Assembly (NCBI RefSeq): GCF_015163075.1
Contig: NZ_JADDXU010000027.1
Span: 1 to 64,000 of the forward strand
Direction: 5' to 3'
Origin: Streptomyces justiciae
Lineage (GTDB): Bacteria; Actinomycetota; Actinomycetes; Streptomycetales; Streptomycetaceae
DNA length: 64,000 bases
The notes beneath the pieces were generated by a model that saw nothing but the letters and a program-made list of their open reading frames with translations, searched no databases and was not told where the DNA came from. Position 1 is the stretch's first letter, and each line of letters begins with the position of its first letter. Shown piece by piece: positions 25,135 through 32,463 of this stretch. The position numbers and the translations under genes were made by a program.

Positions 25135-25524
25135 TCAGACGCGGTTCTTCGTCTCGTCGTACACCTGCCGCGCCTTCTCCACGTCCCCCATCCGCCGCTC
25201 CGTCCACACCGCGAGCCCCCGTACCTGCTCCGCCGCCTCCCGGCCCAGGTCGGTGAGGGAGTAGTCCACCCTCGGGGGGATCACCGGGTGGGCGTCGCGG
25301 TGGATCAGGCCGTCGCGTTCCAGGGTCTGGAGGGTCTGTGTCAGCATCTTCTCGCTGACGCCCCGGCCGTAGCCGCTGATCGCACGGCGCAGTTCACTGA
25401 AGCGGTACGGGCGGTCCATGAGCTGGATGAGGATCAGCACGCCCCAGCGGCTGGTGACGTGTTCCAGGACGAGGCGGTACGGGCACATCGCCTCGGCGTT
25501 CGTCTCTGTAGCACTTACTGCCAT
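25135..25524 (-). CDS. HxlR-family transcriptional regulator
   Basis: This 129-residue winged-helix regulator has the HxlR hallmarks: CPYRLVLEHVTSRWGVLIL at the start of the domain, FSELRRAISGYGRGVSEKML with the recognition helix, and LTQTLQTLERDGLIHRD. The Cys near residue 14 is where redox-sensing members react. It is divergent from the NmrA-type reductase, with a 90-base gap containing an inverted repeat (25528-25552). That arrangement suggests it represses both genes and responds to quinones or aldehydes (inference from the QorR/YodB type). Confidence 0.9.
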   Translation of the reverse strand: MAVSATETNAEAMCPYRLVLEHVTSRWGVLILIQLMDRPYRFSELRRAISGYGRGVSEKMLTQTLQTLERDGLIHRDAHPVIPPRVDYSLTDLGREAAEQVRGLAVWTERRMGDVEKARQVYDETKNRV

Positions 25525-25527
25525 GCC

Positions 25528-25552
25528 AGTACCTTACTTCAAAGTGGGTACT
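25528..25552. promoter_or_regulatory. candidate HxlR operator
   Basis: AGTACC (25528-25533) and GGTACT (25547-25552) form an inverted repeat with 13 bases between. An inner ACTT/AAGT pair (25536-25545) extends the dyad. It lies 3 bases upstream of the regulator start and 63 bases upstream of the divergent reductase, well placed for control of both. Confidence 0.55.
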
Positions 25553-25614
25553 TTCCAGCAGTTAGCGCTTCTCCTACGGTTAGTGCATCCGCACCCACAA
25601 GGAGAACGCAGATC

Positions 25615-26469
25615 ATGAGCATCGTCGTCACCGGAGCCAACGGCCACCTGGGCCGCCACGTCATCGAGCAGCTGCTGGAGAAGGTTCCGGCCGACCAGGT
25701 CACCGCGGTCGTGCGCAGCGCGGAGAAGGGCGCCGAGTTCGCCGCGCGGGGCGTGAAGCTCGCCGTCGCCGACTACAACACCCCGGAGACCTTCGACAGC
25801 GTCTTCGCCGCCGGCGACAAGGTGCTCCTCATCTCCGGCAGCGAGGTCGGCAACGACCGCCCCGGCCAGCACACGGTCGTGATCAACGCCGCCAAGGCCG
25901 CCGGCGTCGCCCTGCTCGCCTACACCAGCGCCCCCGGCACCCTCAGCGCCGCGCTCGCCGACGACCACCGCGCCACCGAGAAGGTGCTCCTCGCCTCCGG
26001 CCTGCCCTACGTACTGCTGCGCAACGGCTGGTACCACGAGAACTACACCGAGAACCTCGCCCCCACCCTGGAGCACAACGCCGTCGTCGCCGCCGCCGGC
26101 GAGGGCCGGGTGTCCTCCGCCTCGCGCGCCGACTACGCCGCCGCCGCGGTCGCCGTCCTCACCGGCGAGGGCCACGAGAACCAGACGTACGAGCTCGGCG
26201 GCGACACCGCGTGGAGCTTCGCCGAGTACGCGGCCGAGCTCAGCCGGCAGACCGGCAAGGAGATCGCCTACAACGCCGTGCCCGGTGAGGCCCTCGTCGG
26301 CATCCTGACCGGCGCCGGACTGCCCGAGCCGTTCGCCGTGATCCTCGCCGGCGTGGACGCCTCGATAGCCAAGGGCGAGCTGGTCGTCGACTCGGGCGAC
26401 CTGTCCCGCCTCGCGGGCCGCCCCACGACCCCGCTGGCCGACGCGATCGCCGTCGCGCTCAAGGGCTGA
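25615..26469 (+). CDS. NmrA/QorB-like NAD(P)H-binding reductase
   Basis: This 284-residue atypical short-chain dehydrogenase has a glycine-rich nucleotide site at its start (VVTGANGHLGRHVIEQLL, residues 4-21) and no YxxxK catalytic pair. The core YTSAPGT, LRNGWYHENYTENL and YELGGDTAWSF segments match QorB-type NADPH:quinone reductases. It probably reduces quinones or other electrophiles in the cytoplasm. The ATG has AAGGAG about 10 bases upstream. Control by the divergent HxlR regulator is likely. A long hairpin follows at 26527-26578. Confidence 0.9.
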   Translation: MSIVVTGANGHLGRHVIEQLLEKVPADQVTAVVRSAEKGAEFAARGVKLAVADYNTPETFDSVFAAGDKVLLISGSEVGNDRPGQHTVVINAAKAAGVALLAYTSAPGTLSAALADDHRATEKVLLASGLPYVLLRNGWYHENYTENLAPTLEHNAVVAAAGEGRVSSASRADYAAAAVAVLTGEGHENQTYELGGDTAWSFAEYAAELSRQTGKEIAYNAVPGEALVGILTGAGLPEPFAVILAGVDASIAKGELVVDSGDLSRLAGRPTTPLADAIAVALKG

Positions 26470-26526
26470 AGTTCCGCAAAGCACCCAAGGGCTGACCGGC
26501 GGCTGACCGGCACCCCCGGGAACCCA

Positions 26527-26578
26527 CGCCCCCGCCTGTCATGACCGTATAGCGATACGGGCATGACAGGCGGGGGCG
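26527..26578 (+). terminator. long-stem terminator between the reductase and rarD
   Basis: A perfect 17-bp outer stem (26527-26543 with 26562-26578) continues after one mismatch into CCGTAT/ATACGG around an AGCG loop. The 52-base element stands midway between the reductase stop and the rarD start. Confidence 0.8.
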
Positions 26579-26624
26579 CTCGGCGCTACCTTCTTGCAGG
26601 CGATGAACGTGAGAAGGAGGGCCC

Positions 26625-27626
26625 GTGACCGGGAAGCCGAGCGGTGAGCGGCGTATAGGACTGCTGAACGGCTTCGCGGCGTACGGGATGTGGGGGCTGT
26701 TCCCCCTGTACTTCCCGCTGCTCAAGCCCGCCGGACCGTTCGAGGTGCTGGCCCACCGGATGGTGTGGTCGCTGCTCGTCGTGGTCCTGGCCCTGGTCGT
26801 CCTGCGCCGCTGGAGGTGGGCCGGCGAGCTGCTGCGCCAGCCCCGGCGGCTCGCGCTGATCGCGGTCGCCGCGGCCGTCATCGCCGTCAACTGGGGCGTC
26901 TACATCTGGGCCGTGAACAACGACCGGGTCGTCGAGGCCTCGCTCGGCTACTTCATCAACCCGCTGGTCACCATCGCGATGGGCGTCCTGCTCCTCAAGG
27001 AGCGGCTGCGGCCCGTGCAGTGGGCGGCGGTCGGGGTCGGCGCCGGTGCCGTGGTCGTGCTGACCGTCGGGTACGGGCGACCGCCGTGGATCTCCCTCGT
27101 CCTCGCCTTCTCCTTCGCCACCTACGGGCTGGTGAAGAAGAAGGTCAACCTCGGCGGGCTGGAGTCGCTGGCCGCCGAGACCGCGCTGCAGTTCCTGCCC
27201 GCGACCGGCTATCTGATCTGGCTGGCCTCGCACGGCGACGCCACCATCCTCACCGAGGGCCCCGGTCACGCCGCGATGCTCGCCGGGACCGGCCTGGTCA
27301 CCGCGCTCCCTCTCATCTGCTTCGGCGCCGCCGCGATCCGCGTGCCGCTGTCCACGCTGGGTCTGCTCCAGTACCTGGCGCCGGTGTTCCAGTTCCTGCT
27401 CGGCGTCCTCTACTTCGGTGAGGCCATGCCGCCCGAGCGGTGGGCGGGCTTCGCGCTGGTCTGGCTGGCACTGTCGCTGCTGACCTGGGACGCCCTGCGC
27501 TCGGCCCGCAGGCTGAGGGCGGAGATCAGCAGGCCCGCCGCCACCATCGCGACCGGCACCACGAGCGCCGCGCGGAAGGCCGAGAGCGTCGCCGCCGGAC
27601 CCGACCCGGTCGACGCCAAGCCGTAG
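26625..27626 (+). CDS. rarD: RarD-type EamA transporter with an atypical C-terminal tail
   Basis: This 333-residue protein has ten membrane segments. RarD features are clear: GMWGLFPLYFPLLKPAGPFEVLAHR (as GMWGLFPLYFPLLK and EVLAHRMVWS), VNWGVYIWAVNNDRVVEASLG, and GLLQYLAPVFQFLLGVLYFGE. Members are drug/metabolite-type exporters; the RarD name comes from a chloramphenicol phenotype. The GTG start follows AAGGAGG. The last about 35 residues (after LLTWDALRSARR) are not membrane-like and are read from the antisense strand of a decayed MFS gene, so the original stop seems to have been lost. Confidence 0.9.
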   Translation: MTGKPSGERRIGLLNGFAAYGMWGLFPLYFPLLKPAGPFEVLAHRMVWSLLVVVLALVVLRRWRWAGELLRQPRRLALIAVAAAVIAVNWGVYIWAVNNDRVVEASLGYFINPLVTIAMGVLLLKERLRPVQWAAVGVGAGAVVVLTVGYGRPPWISLVLAFSFATYGLVKKKVNLGGLESLAAETALQFLPATGYLIWLASHGDATILTEGPGHAAMLAGTGLVTALPLICFGAAAIRVPLSTLGLLQYLAPVFQFLLGVLYFGEAMPPERWAGFALVWLALSLLTWDALRSARRLRAEISRPAATIATGTTSAARKAESVAAGPDPVDAKP

Positions 27627-27920
27627 ACGGCGGTCACCACCGAGATCCCGATCGCCGAGCCGAACTGCGTCGAGGTGGTCAGCAGCCCGCTCGCGAGCCC
27701 CTGCTCGGTGTCGTCCCCCCCCCTCGGTCACGGCGATCGTCAGCGGCCCGTACGCGAGCACGGCCAGCAGGAAGCCGCCGACCACCACCCGCGCGTTGCC
27801 GAACCGGGCGACAAGGCGCGGGGTGAGAGTGGGGGCCAGGACCGCGTCGCAGCCCATGATCACCAGAGCGAGCGCGGTCCGGAACGACGACCAGCCGCGC
27901 AGCTCCTGCTCCCTTCCCAT
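27500..27920 (-). pseudogene. MFS transporter remnant with a poly-G frameshift
   Basis: On the minus strand one frame encodes membrane-like WSSFRTALALVIMGCDAV and VVVGGFLLAVLAYGPLTIAV. It breaks at a run of nine identical bases (C on the plus strand, 27715-27723), after which the next frame continues as QGLASGLLTTSTQFGSAIG and VVPVAMVAAGLLISALS. Removing one base restores the frame. The N-terminal half of a 14-helix transporter is missing, and the segment before the break is shorter than usual. The 3' end overlaps rarD by about 120 bases in antisense. It is a clear relic. Confidence 0.78.
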
Positions 27921-28023
27921 GGGACACCCGCGAGGACTGTCAGGTGTGGGAGCCGTACGACGCGCGGGCCATCGAGGTCCTTTAGGACAGTTCCTGACCT
28001 CGGGCGGCGCTATAAGTGGCCGC

Positions 28024-28497
28024 ATGACATCGACACCGACCACACCCGCGCCCGTGCACTGGAAGCTCGTGATCGACTGTGCGAACCCGCAGGCCCAGGC
28101 CGATTTCTGGGCCGCCGCGCTGCACTACGAGGTCGAGGACAACGACGCTCTCATCCAGCGGCTGCTGGAGCTCGGCGCGCTGCCGCGCGAGGCCACCGTC
28201 GAGTTCCACTCCCGGCTCGCCTTCCGCGACCTGGTGGCCGTACGGCATCCCGCGGACCCGTACGACAAGGACAGCGGCACCGGGCTCGGCCGGCGGCTGC
28301 TGTTCCAGCGGGTGCCGGAGGAGAAGACCGGGAAGAACCGGCTCCACCTCGACCTCCACCCCGGTGACGGGCCGCGGGAGGCCGAGATGGAGCGGCTGAC
28401 CGGGCTCGGCGCGAGCGTGCTGCGGGAGGTGAAGGAGCCCTCGGGGGCGTGGGTGGTGATGGCGGACCCGGAAGGGAACGAGTTCTGCGTGCAATGA
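28024..28497 (+). CDS. VOC (glyoxalase-like) family protein
   Basis: This 157-residue protein has two beta-alpha-beta-beta-beta modules of the vicinal oxygen chelate fold. It shows KLVIDCANPQAQADFWAAAL at the start, NRLHLDLHPGD in the middle and VMADPEGNEFCVQ at the end, with candidate metal ligands at His (HLDLH) and Glu (GNEFC). The substrate is unknown; Glyoxalase_6-type members are common in Streptomyces. It starts 104 bases beyond the MFS remnant on the other strand and has its own upstream region. Confidence 0.87.
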   Translation: MTSTPTTPAPVHWKLVIDCANPQAQADFWAAALHYEVEDNDALIQRLLELGALPREATVEFHSRLAFRDLVAVRHPADPYDKDSGTGLGRRLLFQRVPEEKTGKNRLHLDLHPGDGPREAEMERLTGLGASVLREVKEPSGAWVVMADPEGNEFCVQ

Positions 28498-28641
28498 CGG
28501 ATCGGCGGGGGGCGCCGCCCGGTATACGAACACCCGTGTCCTGATACCGCTCTTGACGGAGAGTTAGTCACAGCTTCACCATCCAGGCACCCCATTCGCT
28601 GTGGAATCCCTGTGATTCCCAAGGAATTCGGAGCCCCCCAC

Positions 28642-29592
28642 ATGAAGCTCTCGGTTCCCGGACGCGCCACGGCCACCGCCGTCACCGCGGCCGCGACTCT
28701 CCTCGTCGGCGGATCCATAGCCGGGGCGGCCCCCGCCCCGGACCCCGCGGTGGCCGCCGCCCCGGACATCCCCGTCGCCAACGTCAAGGCACACCTGACC
28801 CAGCTCCAGTCCATCGCCACCGCCAACGGCGGCAACCGCGCGCACGGCCGCGCCGGCTACGAGGCCTCCCTCGACTATGTGAAGGCGAAGCTCGACGCCG
28901 CCGGATTCACCACCACGATCCAGCAGTTCACGTCCTCCGGCCGCACCGGCTACAACCTGATCGCGGACTGGCCGGGCGGCGACACCAACCAGGTCGTCAT
29001 GTCCGGCTCGCACCTCGACAGCGTCACCGCCGGACCCGGCATCAACGACAACGGCTCCGGCTCGGCGGCCGTCCTGGAGACCGCGCTGGCCGTCTCCCGC
29101 GCCAACTACCAGCCCACCAAGCACCTGAGGTTCGCCTGGTGGGGCGCGGAGGAGCTGGGCCTGGTCGGCTCCCGCTACTACGTCAACAACCTCTCGTCGA
29201 CGAACAGAGCGAAAATCAGCGGCTACTTGAACTTCGACATGATCGGCTCCCCCAACCCCGGCTACTTCGTCTACGACGACGACCCCGCGATCGAGAAGAC
29301 GTTCAAGGACTACTACGCCGGCCTCGGCGTCGCGACGGAGATCGAGACCGAGGGCGACGGCCGCTCCGACCACGCCCCGTTCAAGAACGCCGGGGTTCCG
29401 GTCGGCGGGCTGTTCAGCGGCGCCGATTACGTCAAGACGGCGGCGCAGGCGGCCAAGTGGGGCGGTACGTCGGGACAGGCCTTCGACCGCTGCTACCACT
29501 CGTCCTGCGACACCACGTCCAACATCAACGACACGGCGCTGAACCGGAACAGCGACGCGATCGCGTACGCGGTGTGGGCGCTGTCCTCATGA
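28642..29592 (+). CDS. secreted M28 family zinc aminopeptidase
   Basis: This 316-residue protease resembles the Streptomyces griseus aminopeptidase. A signal peptide occupies about residues 1-35 (ATATAVTAAATLLVGGSIAG), followed by a short propeptide-like Ala/Pro stretch. The two-zinc site is complete: His in SGSHLDSV, bridging Asp in GINDNGSG, catalytic and ligand Glu in GAEELGL, Asp in NFDMIG and His in SDHAPF. A disulfide is likely in RCYHSSCDTTSN. It removes N-terminal hydrophobic residues from extracellular peptides. I chose the ATG at 28642 so that the signal peptide starts normally. The stop is 9 bases from the convergent gene. Confidence 0.93.
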   Translation: MKLSVPGRATATAVTAAATLLVGGSIAGAAPAPDPAVAAAPDIPVANVKAHLTQLQSIATANGGNRAHGRAGYEASLDYVKAKLDAAGFTTTIQQFTSSGRTGYNLIADWPGGDTNQVVMSGSHLDSVTAGPGINDNGSGSAAVLETALAVSRANYQPTKHLRFAWWGAEELGLVGSRYYVNNLSSTNRAKISGYLNFDMIGSPNPGYFVYDDDPAIEKTFKDYYAGLGVATEIETEGDGRSDHAPFKNAGVPVGGLFSGADYVKTAAQAAKWGGTSGQAFDRCYHSSCDTTSNINDTALNRNSDAIAYAVWALSS

Positions 29593-29601
29593 CTCAGGCG
29601 G

Positions 29602-31131
29602 CTACTGGCTGAGCTTGCGGGCGCGTTCGGCGAGGCGGTTCATACGGGCGTGGGCGGACTCCAGCTGCTCGATGTCCTCGGCCGCCGGACCGTCCTCGCG
29701 CGTCAGCTCCGTCCACAGCCCGATCAGGTCCACGCCCATGCGCAGGCCCAGCTCCGGGTCGCGTACGGCACGCCAGGCGGTCGCCGCGCTCTGGACGTTG
29801 CCGTACGCGGCCTCCGCGTCCCGGGCGCGGCGGCGGGTCCTCGCCAGGTCGAGGGAGAGCCCGAAGGCGCGCACCGGGTCACCGGCCAAGTAGGCGATGT
29901 ACGCGGTGAGTTCGAGCAGCCGCAGCACCTCGGGGTGCTCCGCGCCGAGCGCTCCGGTGGCCTGCGCCACGGTCTGCTCGGACAGCCGCGCCGCCTCCTC
30001 CGTCCGCCCCTCCTTCACCGCCTCGTTGATCCGGCTCATCGGCTCGGCGAGCATCGCGGTGCCGCCCCCGTCGTAGGCGGTCGCCGGATCGTCCCCGAGC
30101 ACCGCCTCGGCCACGGCGTCGAAGCCGCGCGGCGGGGTGGGCTTGGGGTCCGGGTCGTCGAGCCGGACGGACGCGCCGAGGCCGAGGACGGGCTTCGGCG
30201 CGGAGGCCGGCTGGGGTTGCGGCTGAGGTTGAGGCTCGGCGTCCGCCGGGGGCGCGTCAGTCCGGGATACGTCCGTCCGCGGTGCGTCCATCACCGGCGG
30301 GGGGCCGAACTGTCCCGTCGGGGGCGCTACGGTGCCGGGCGCCGCGTTCTCCACCCACTCGGGCACGGCCCGCAACCGGAACGTCGGCACGGCATCGCGC
30401 GGCGCCTGCCCTTCGCCCTCCGCCTCGCGGAACGTTCGCGCGGCATCGCGCGGGGCCTGCCCTTCGCCCTCCGCCTCGCGGAACGTTCGCGCGGCATCGC
30501 GCGGGGCCTGCCCTTCGCCCTCCGCCTCGCGGAACGTTCGCGCGGCATCGCGCGGGGCCTGCCCTTCGCTCTCCGCCGCCCCTTCCGGCGCAGCCTCTTC
30601 CGGGAGGGGCCGCAGGAGGAAGGTCGCCGGTTCGGAGGGGGCGCGAAGGAGGTGGGTGGGCTTGTCGCGCTGGGGCTGGTCGTCGGTCATGGGCGCGGGT
30701 GGTGCGACCGGTGCCGCGGTCGGCGGGGCCGGTTCCTCCTGCCCCGCCGCGGTCGGCCACGCCGTCTGTCCCACCCCGGCCGGCGGGGCCGTGGGCCGCG
30801 GCTCCGCCGTGAACTGGCTGGAACCGTCCCGCTCGATCCGCAGGGCGACGACATAGCCGATGCGCTCGTCGTGGACCGTGGCGTACACGGAGTGACCGGT
30901 GGCGAGGGCGATGCGGTGCAGGTGGTTCAGGACGGTCTGCTGGATCTCCTCGCCCGGCACCGCGCCGACCGGCACCCCGCCGACCGTGGCACCGCCGGGT
31001 CGGACCAGCACGTCGAGCGGCGCCGCCGCGAGCACGGCACTCTGCTGTTCCCGCTTCTCACGGCCAAGTCGCGACATCGTTCCCTCACTCGGTGCGTCGG
31101 GGAGTGGGCGGAGGGCGTGCTCGAGTTCCAT
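29602..31131 (-). CDS. TPR-like hypothetical protein with 17-residue repeats
   Basis: This 509-residue protein has three parts. Residues about 20-110 form a globular domain (VPGEEIQQTVLNHLHRIALATGHSVYATV). The middle is a Pro/Ala/Glu-rich linker containing about four copies of EGQAPRDAARTFREAEG, encoded by a 51-bp DNA repeat. The C-terminal 170 residues are helical and TPR-like (INEAVKEGRTEEAARLSEQTV; seen as AVKEGRTEEAARLSEQ). Function is unknown. Two ATG starts have good ribosome sites: 31131 (GGAGGGAG) and 31077 (GAGGGA). It is divergent from the next gene, and the pair may work together. Confidence 0.72.
   Translation of the reverse strand: MELEHALRPLPDAPSEGTMSRLGREKREQQSAVLAAAPLDVLVRPGGATVGGVPVGAVPGEEIQQTVLNHLHRIALATGHSVYATVHDERIGYVVALRIERDGSSQFTAEPRPTAPPAGVGQTAWPTAAGQEEPAPPTAAPVAPPAPMTDDQPQRDKPTHLLRAPSEPATFLLRPLPEEAAPEGAAESEGQAPRDAARTFREAEGEGQAPRDAARTFREAEGEGQAPRDAARTFREAEGEGQAPRDAVPTFRLRAVPEWVENAAPGTVAPPTGQFGPPPVMDAPRTDVSRTDAPPADAEPQPQPQPQPASAPKPVLGLGASVRLDDPDPKPTPPRGFDAVAEAVLGDDPATAYDGGGTAMLAEPMSRINEAVKEGRTEEAARLSEQTVAQATGALGAEHPEVLRLLELTAYIAYLAGDPVRAFGLSLDLARTRRRARDAEAAYGNVQSAATAWRAVRDPELGLRMGVDLIGLWTELTREDGPAAEDIEQLESAHARMNRLAERARKLSQ
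30385..30575. repeat. 51-bp tandem repeat in the TPR-like gene
   Basis: About 3.7 copies of a 51-bp unit containing CGCGGCATCGCGCGGGGCC occur. Adjacent copies are almost identical at the DNA level, so expansion looks recent. The frame is kept. Confidence 0.85.
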
Positions 31132-31294
31132 GGTGCTCCCTCCGGCCGTCGGCCTTCCGCTCCCCCGGCGTCAAGAGCCGGTCGTACACGTACTGTTGAG
31201 TAGTCTCTCCGCTCGCTCCCGGTACTCACGTCACCGTGGCGTCACAGACTCGTCCCAGGCGGGCCGGGAGCGACCTCGGGGAAGGAGAGCGTAC

Positions 31295-31795
31295 GTGCAG
31301 CAGGGACCGGAGATCTGGATCCGCGGGCCGGTGGCCGTACCGCAGGACCCACCGCCGGAGCCCACCCCTGCCACCACGGCACGGCGTTTCTCCTGGGTCG
31401 GCACCCACGGCGGGGCCGGCACCTCCACTCTCTCATTCGTCTACGGCGGCCATGACTGCGGCCGTGACTGGCCAGGCCCCGCCGATCCCCCGTCGGTGCT
31501 GCTCGTGGCCCGCACCCACGCGGCCGGGCTCGCCGCCGTGCTGGGCGCCCTGGAGGTCTTCCGGCGCGGCGCGGCTCCCCAGGGGCTCGACCTCGACGCG
31601 GTGGTGCTGGTCGCGGACGCGCCGGGGCGGCTGCCGAAACCGCTCGCCCAGCACGTGAAGGTCATCGAGTCGGTGATCGACGTGTACCGGGTCCCGTGGG
31701 TCCCGGCCTGGCGGCTCGGCGACCTGTCCGGGCACCCCCCGCGCGAGACGGCGTCGCTGGCCCGGCTGACGGGCGCGGCAGGGCGGGCGCACTGA
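31295..31795 (+). CDS. hypothetical protein with a P-loop-like N-terminus (DUF6668-like)
   Basis: This 166-residue protein contains FSWVGTHGGAGTSTLSF (about residues 31-47), which resembles the first strand and loop of a P-loop or MinD-like fold but lacks the usual lysine. Later segments (VLLVARTHAAGLAAVLGALE, DLDAVVLVADAPGRLPK) fit an alternating fold. I associate the pattern with DUF6668 proteins of Streptomyces, from memory. The GTG start follows GAAGGAGAG. It is divergent from the TPR-like gene with a 163-base gap. Confidence 0.62.
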   Translation: MQQGPEIWIRGPVAVPQDPPPEPTPATTARRFSWVGTHGGAGTSTLSFVYGGHDCGRDWPGPADPPSVLLVARTHAAGLAAVLGALEVFRRGAAPQGLDLDAVVLVADAPGRLPKPLAQHVKVIESVIDVYRVPWVPAWRLGDLSGHPPRETASLARLTGAAGRAH

Positions 31796-31803
31796 GAGGC
31801 CCC

Positions 31804-31846
31804 TTGGACATTTACTTGCGCACGCATATGATGCAGGTGCAGGTAA
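31804..31846 (+). promoter_or_regulatory. promoter and overlapping operator of the FMN reductase gene
   Basis: TTGGAC (31804-31809) and TATGAT (31827-31832) are 17 bases apart, a good sigma-70-type pair. A dyad centred at 31829 overlaps it: TTACTTGC (31812-31819) with GCAGGTAA (31839-31846), and GCAT (31824-31827) with ATGC (31831-31834). Twelve of 16 arm positions pair. A repressor bound here would block the -10 element. The ATG is 45 bases beyond. Confidence 0.6.
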
Positions 31847-31877
31847 TCGTCGTACGTCACTACCGCCTGGAGTCCTC

Positions 31878-32462
31878 ATGACCCGCCGCTTCCTGTTCCT
31901 CCTGGCCAGCAGCCGCAGCGACGGCAACACCGAGCTGCTGGCCCGGCGGGCGGCCGAGCAGCTGCCCGCGGACGTCGAGCAGCGCTGGATCGACCTCGCG
32001 GAGCATCCGCTGCCCGACTTCGAGGATCTACGGCACGACAGCGACCATGTGCGGCCGACGGACGGGAACACGGGGCTGCTCTTCGACGCCACCGTCGCGG
32101 CGACGGACATCGTGATCGCGTCGCCGCTGTACTGGTACTCGGTCTCCGGCCAGGCCAAGCGCTACCTCGACCACTGGTCGGGCTGGCTGCGCACCCCCGG
32201 CGTCGACTTCAAGGCGACGATGGCGGGCCGCACCCTGTGGGGCGTCACCGCGCTCGCCCACGAGGAGTTCGAGGTCGCCGACCCGCTGGTCGGCACCCTC
32301 AACCACTCGGCGGCGTACCTGCGGATGCGGTTCGGCGGGGTGCTGCTCGGCAACGGCAGCAAGCCGGGGGACGTGCTGCGGGACACGGAGGCGCTGGCGC
32401 GCGCGAAGACGTTCTTCGCGCGGGAGGCGCCGCTCGCCCGCTTCCCGTACGAAGAGGTGTGA
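31878..32462 (+). CDS. NAD(P)H-dependent FMN reductase, flavodoxin-like fold
   Basis: This 194-residue protein has the FMN-binding loop near its start (LLASSRSDGNTELLARRAA) and the second flavin loop SPLYWYSVSGQAKRYLDHW (residues about 77-95), as in NADPH-dependent FMN reductases and WrbA/MdaB-type quinone reductases. It probably reduces flavin, quinones or related compounds in the cytoplasm. The ATG at 31878 follows a well-formed promoter and operator, so expression is likely induced. It is convergent with the ABC permease gene; the stops are 1 base apart. Confidence 0.9.
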   Translation: MTRRFLFLLASSRSDGNTELLARRAAEQLPADVEQRWIDLAEHPLPDFEDLRHDSDHVRPTDGNTGLLFDATVAATDIVIASPLYWYSVSGQAKRYLDHWSGWLRTPGVDFKATMAGRTLWGVTALAHEEFEVADPLVGTLNHSAAYLRMRFGGVLLGNGSKPGDVLRDTEALARAKTFFAREAPLARFPYEEV

Positions 32463-32463
32463 G

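Noticed and set aside
30385..30575. Possible CRISPR-like repeat array
   Set aside because: It is a contiguous 51-bp coding repeat without spacers.
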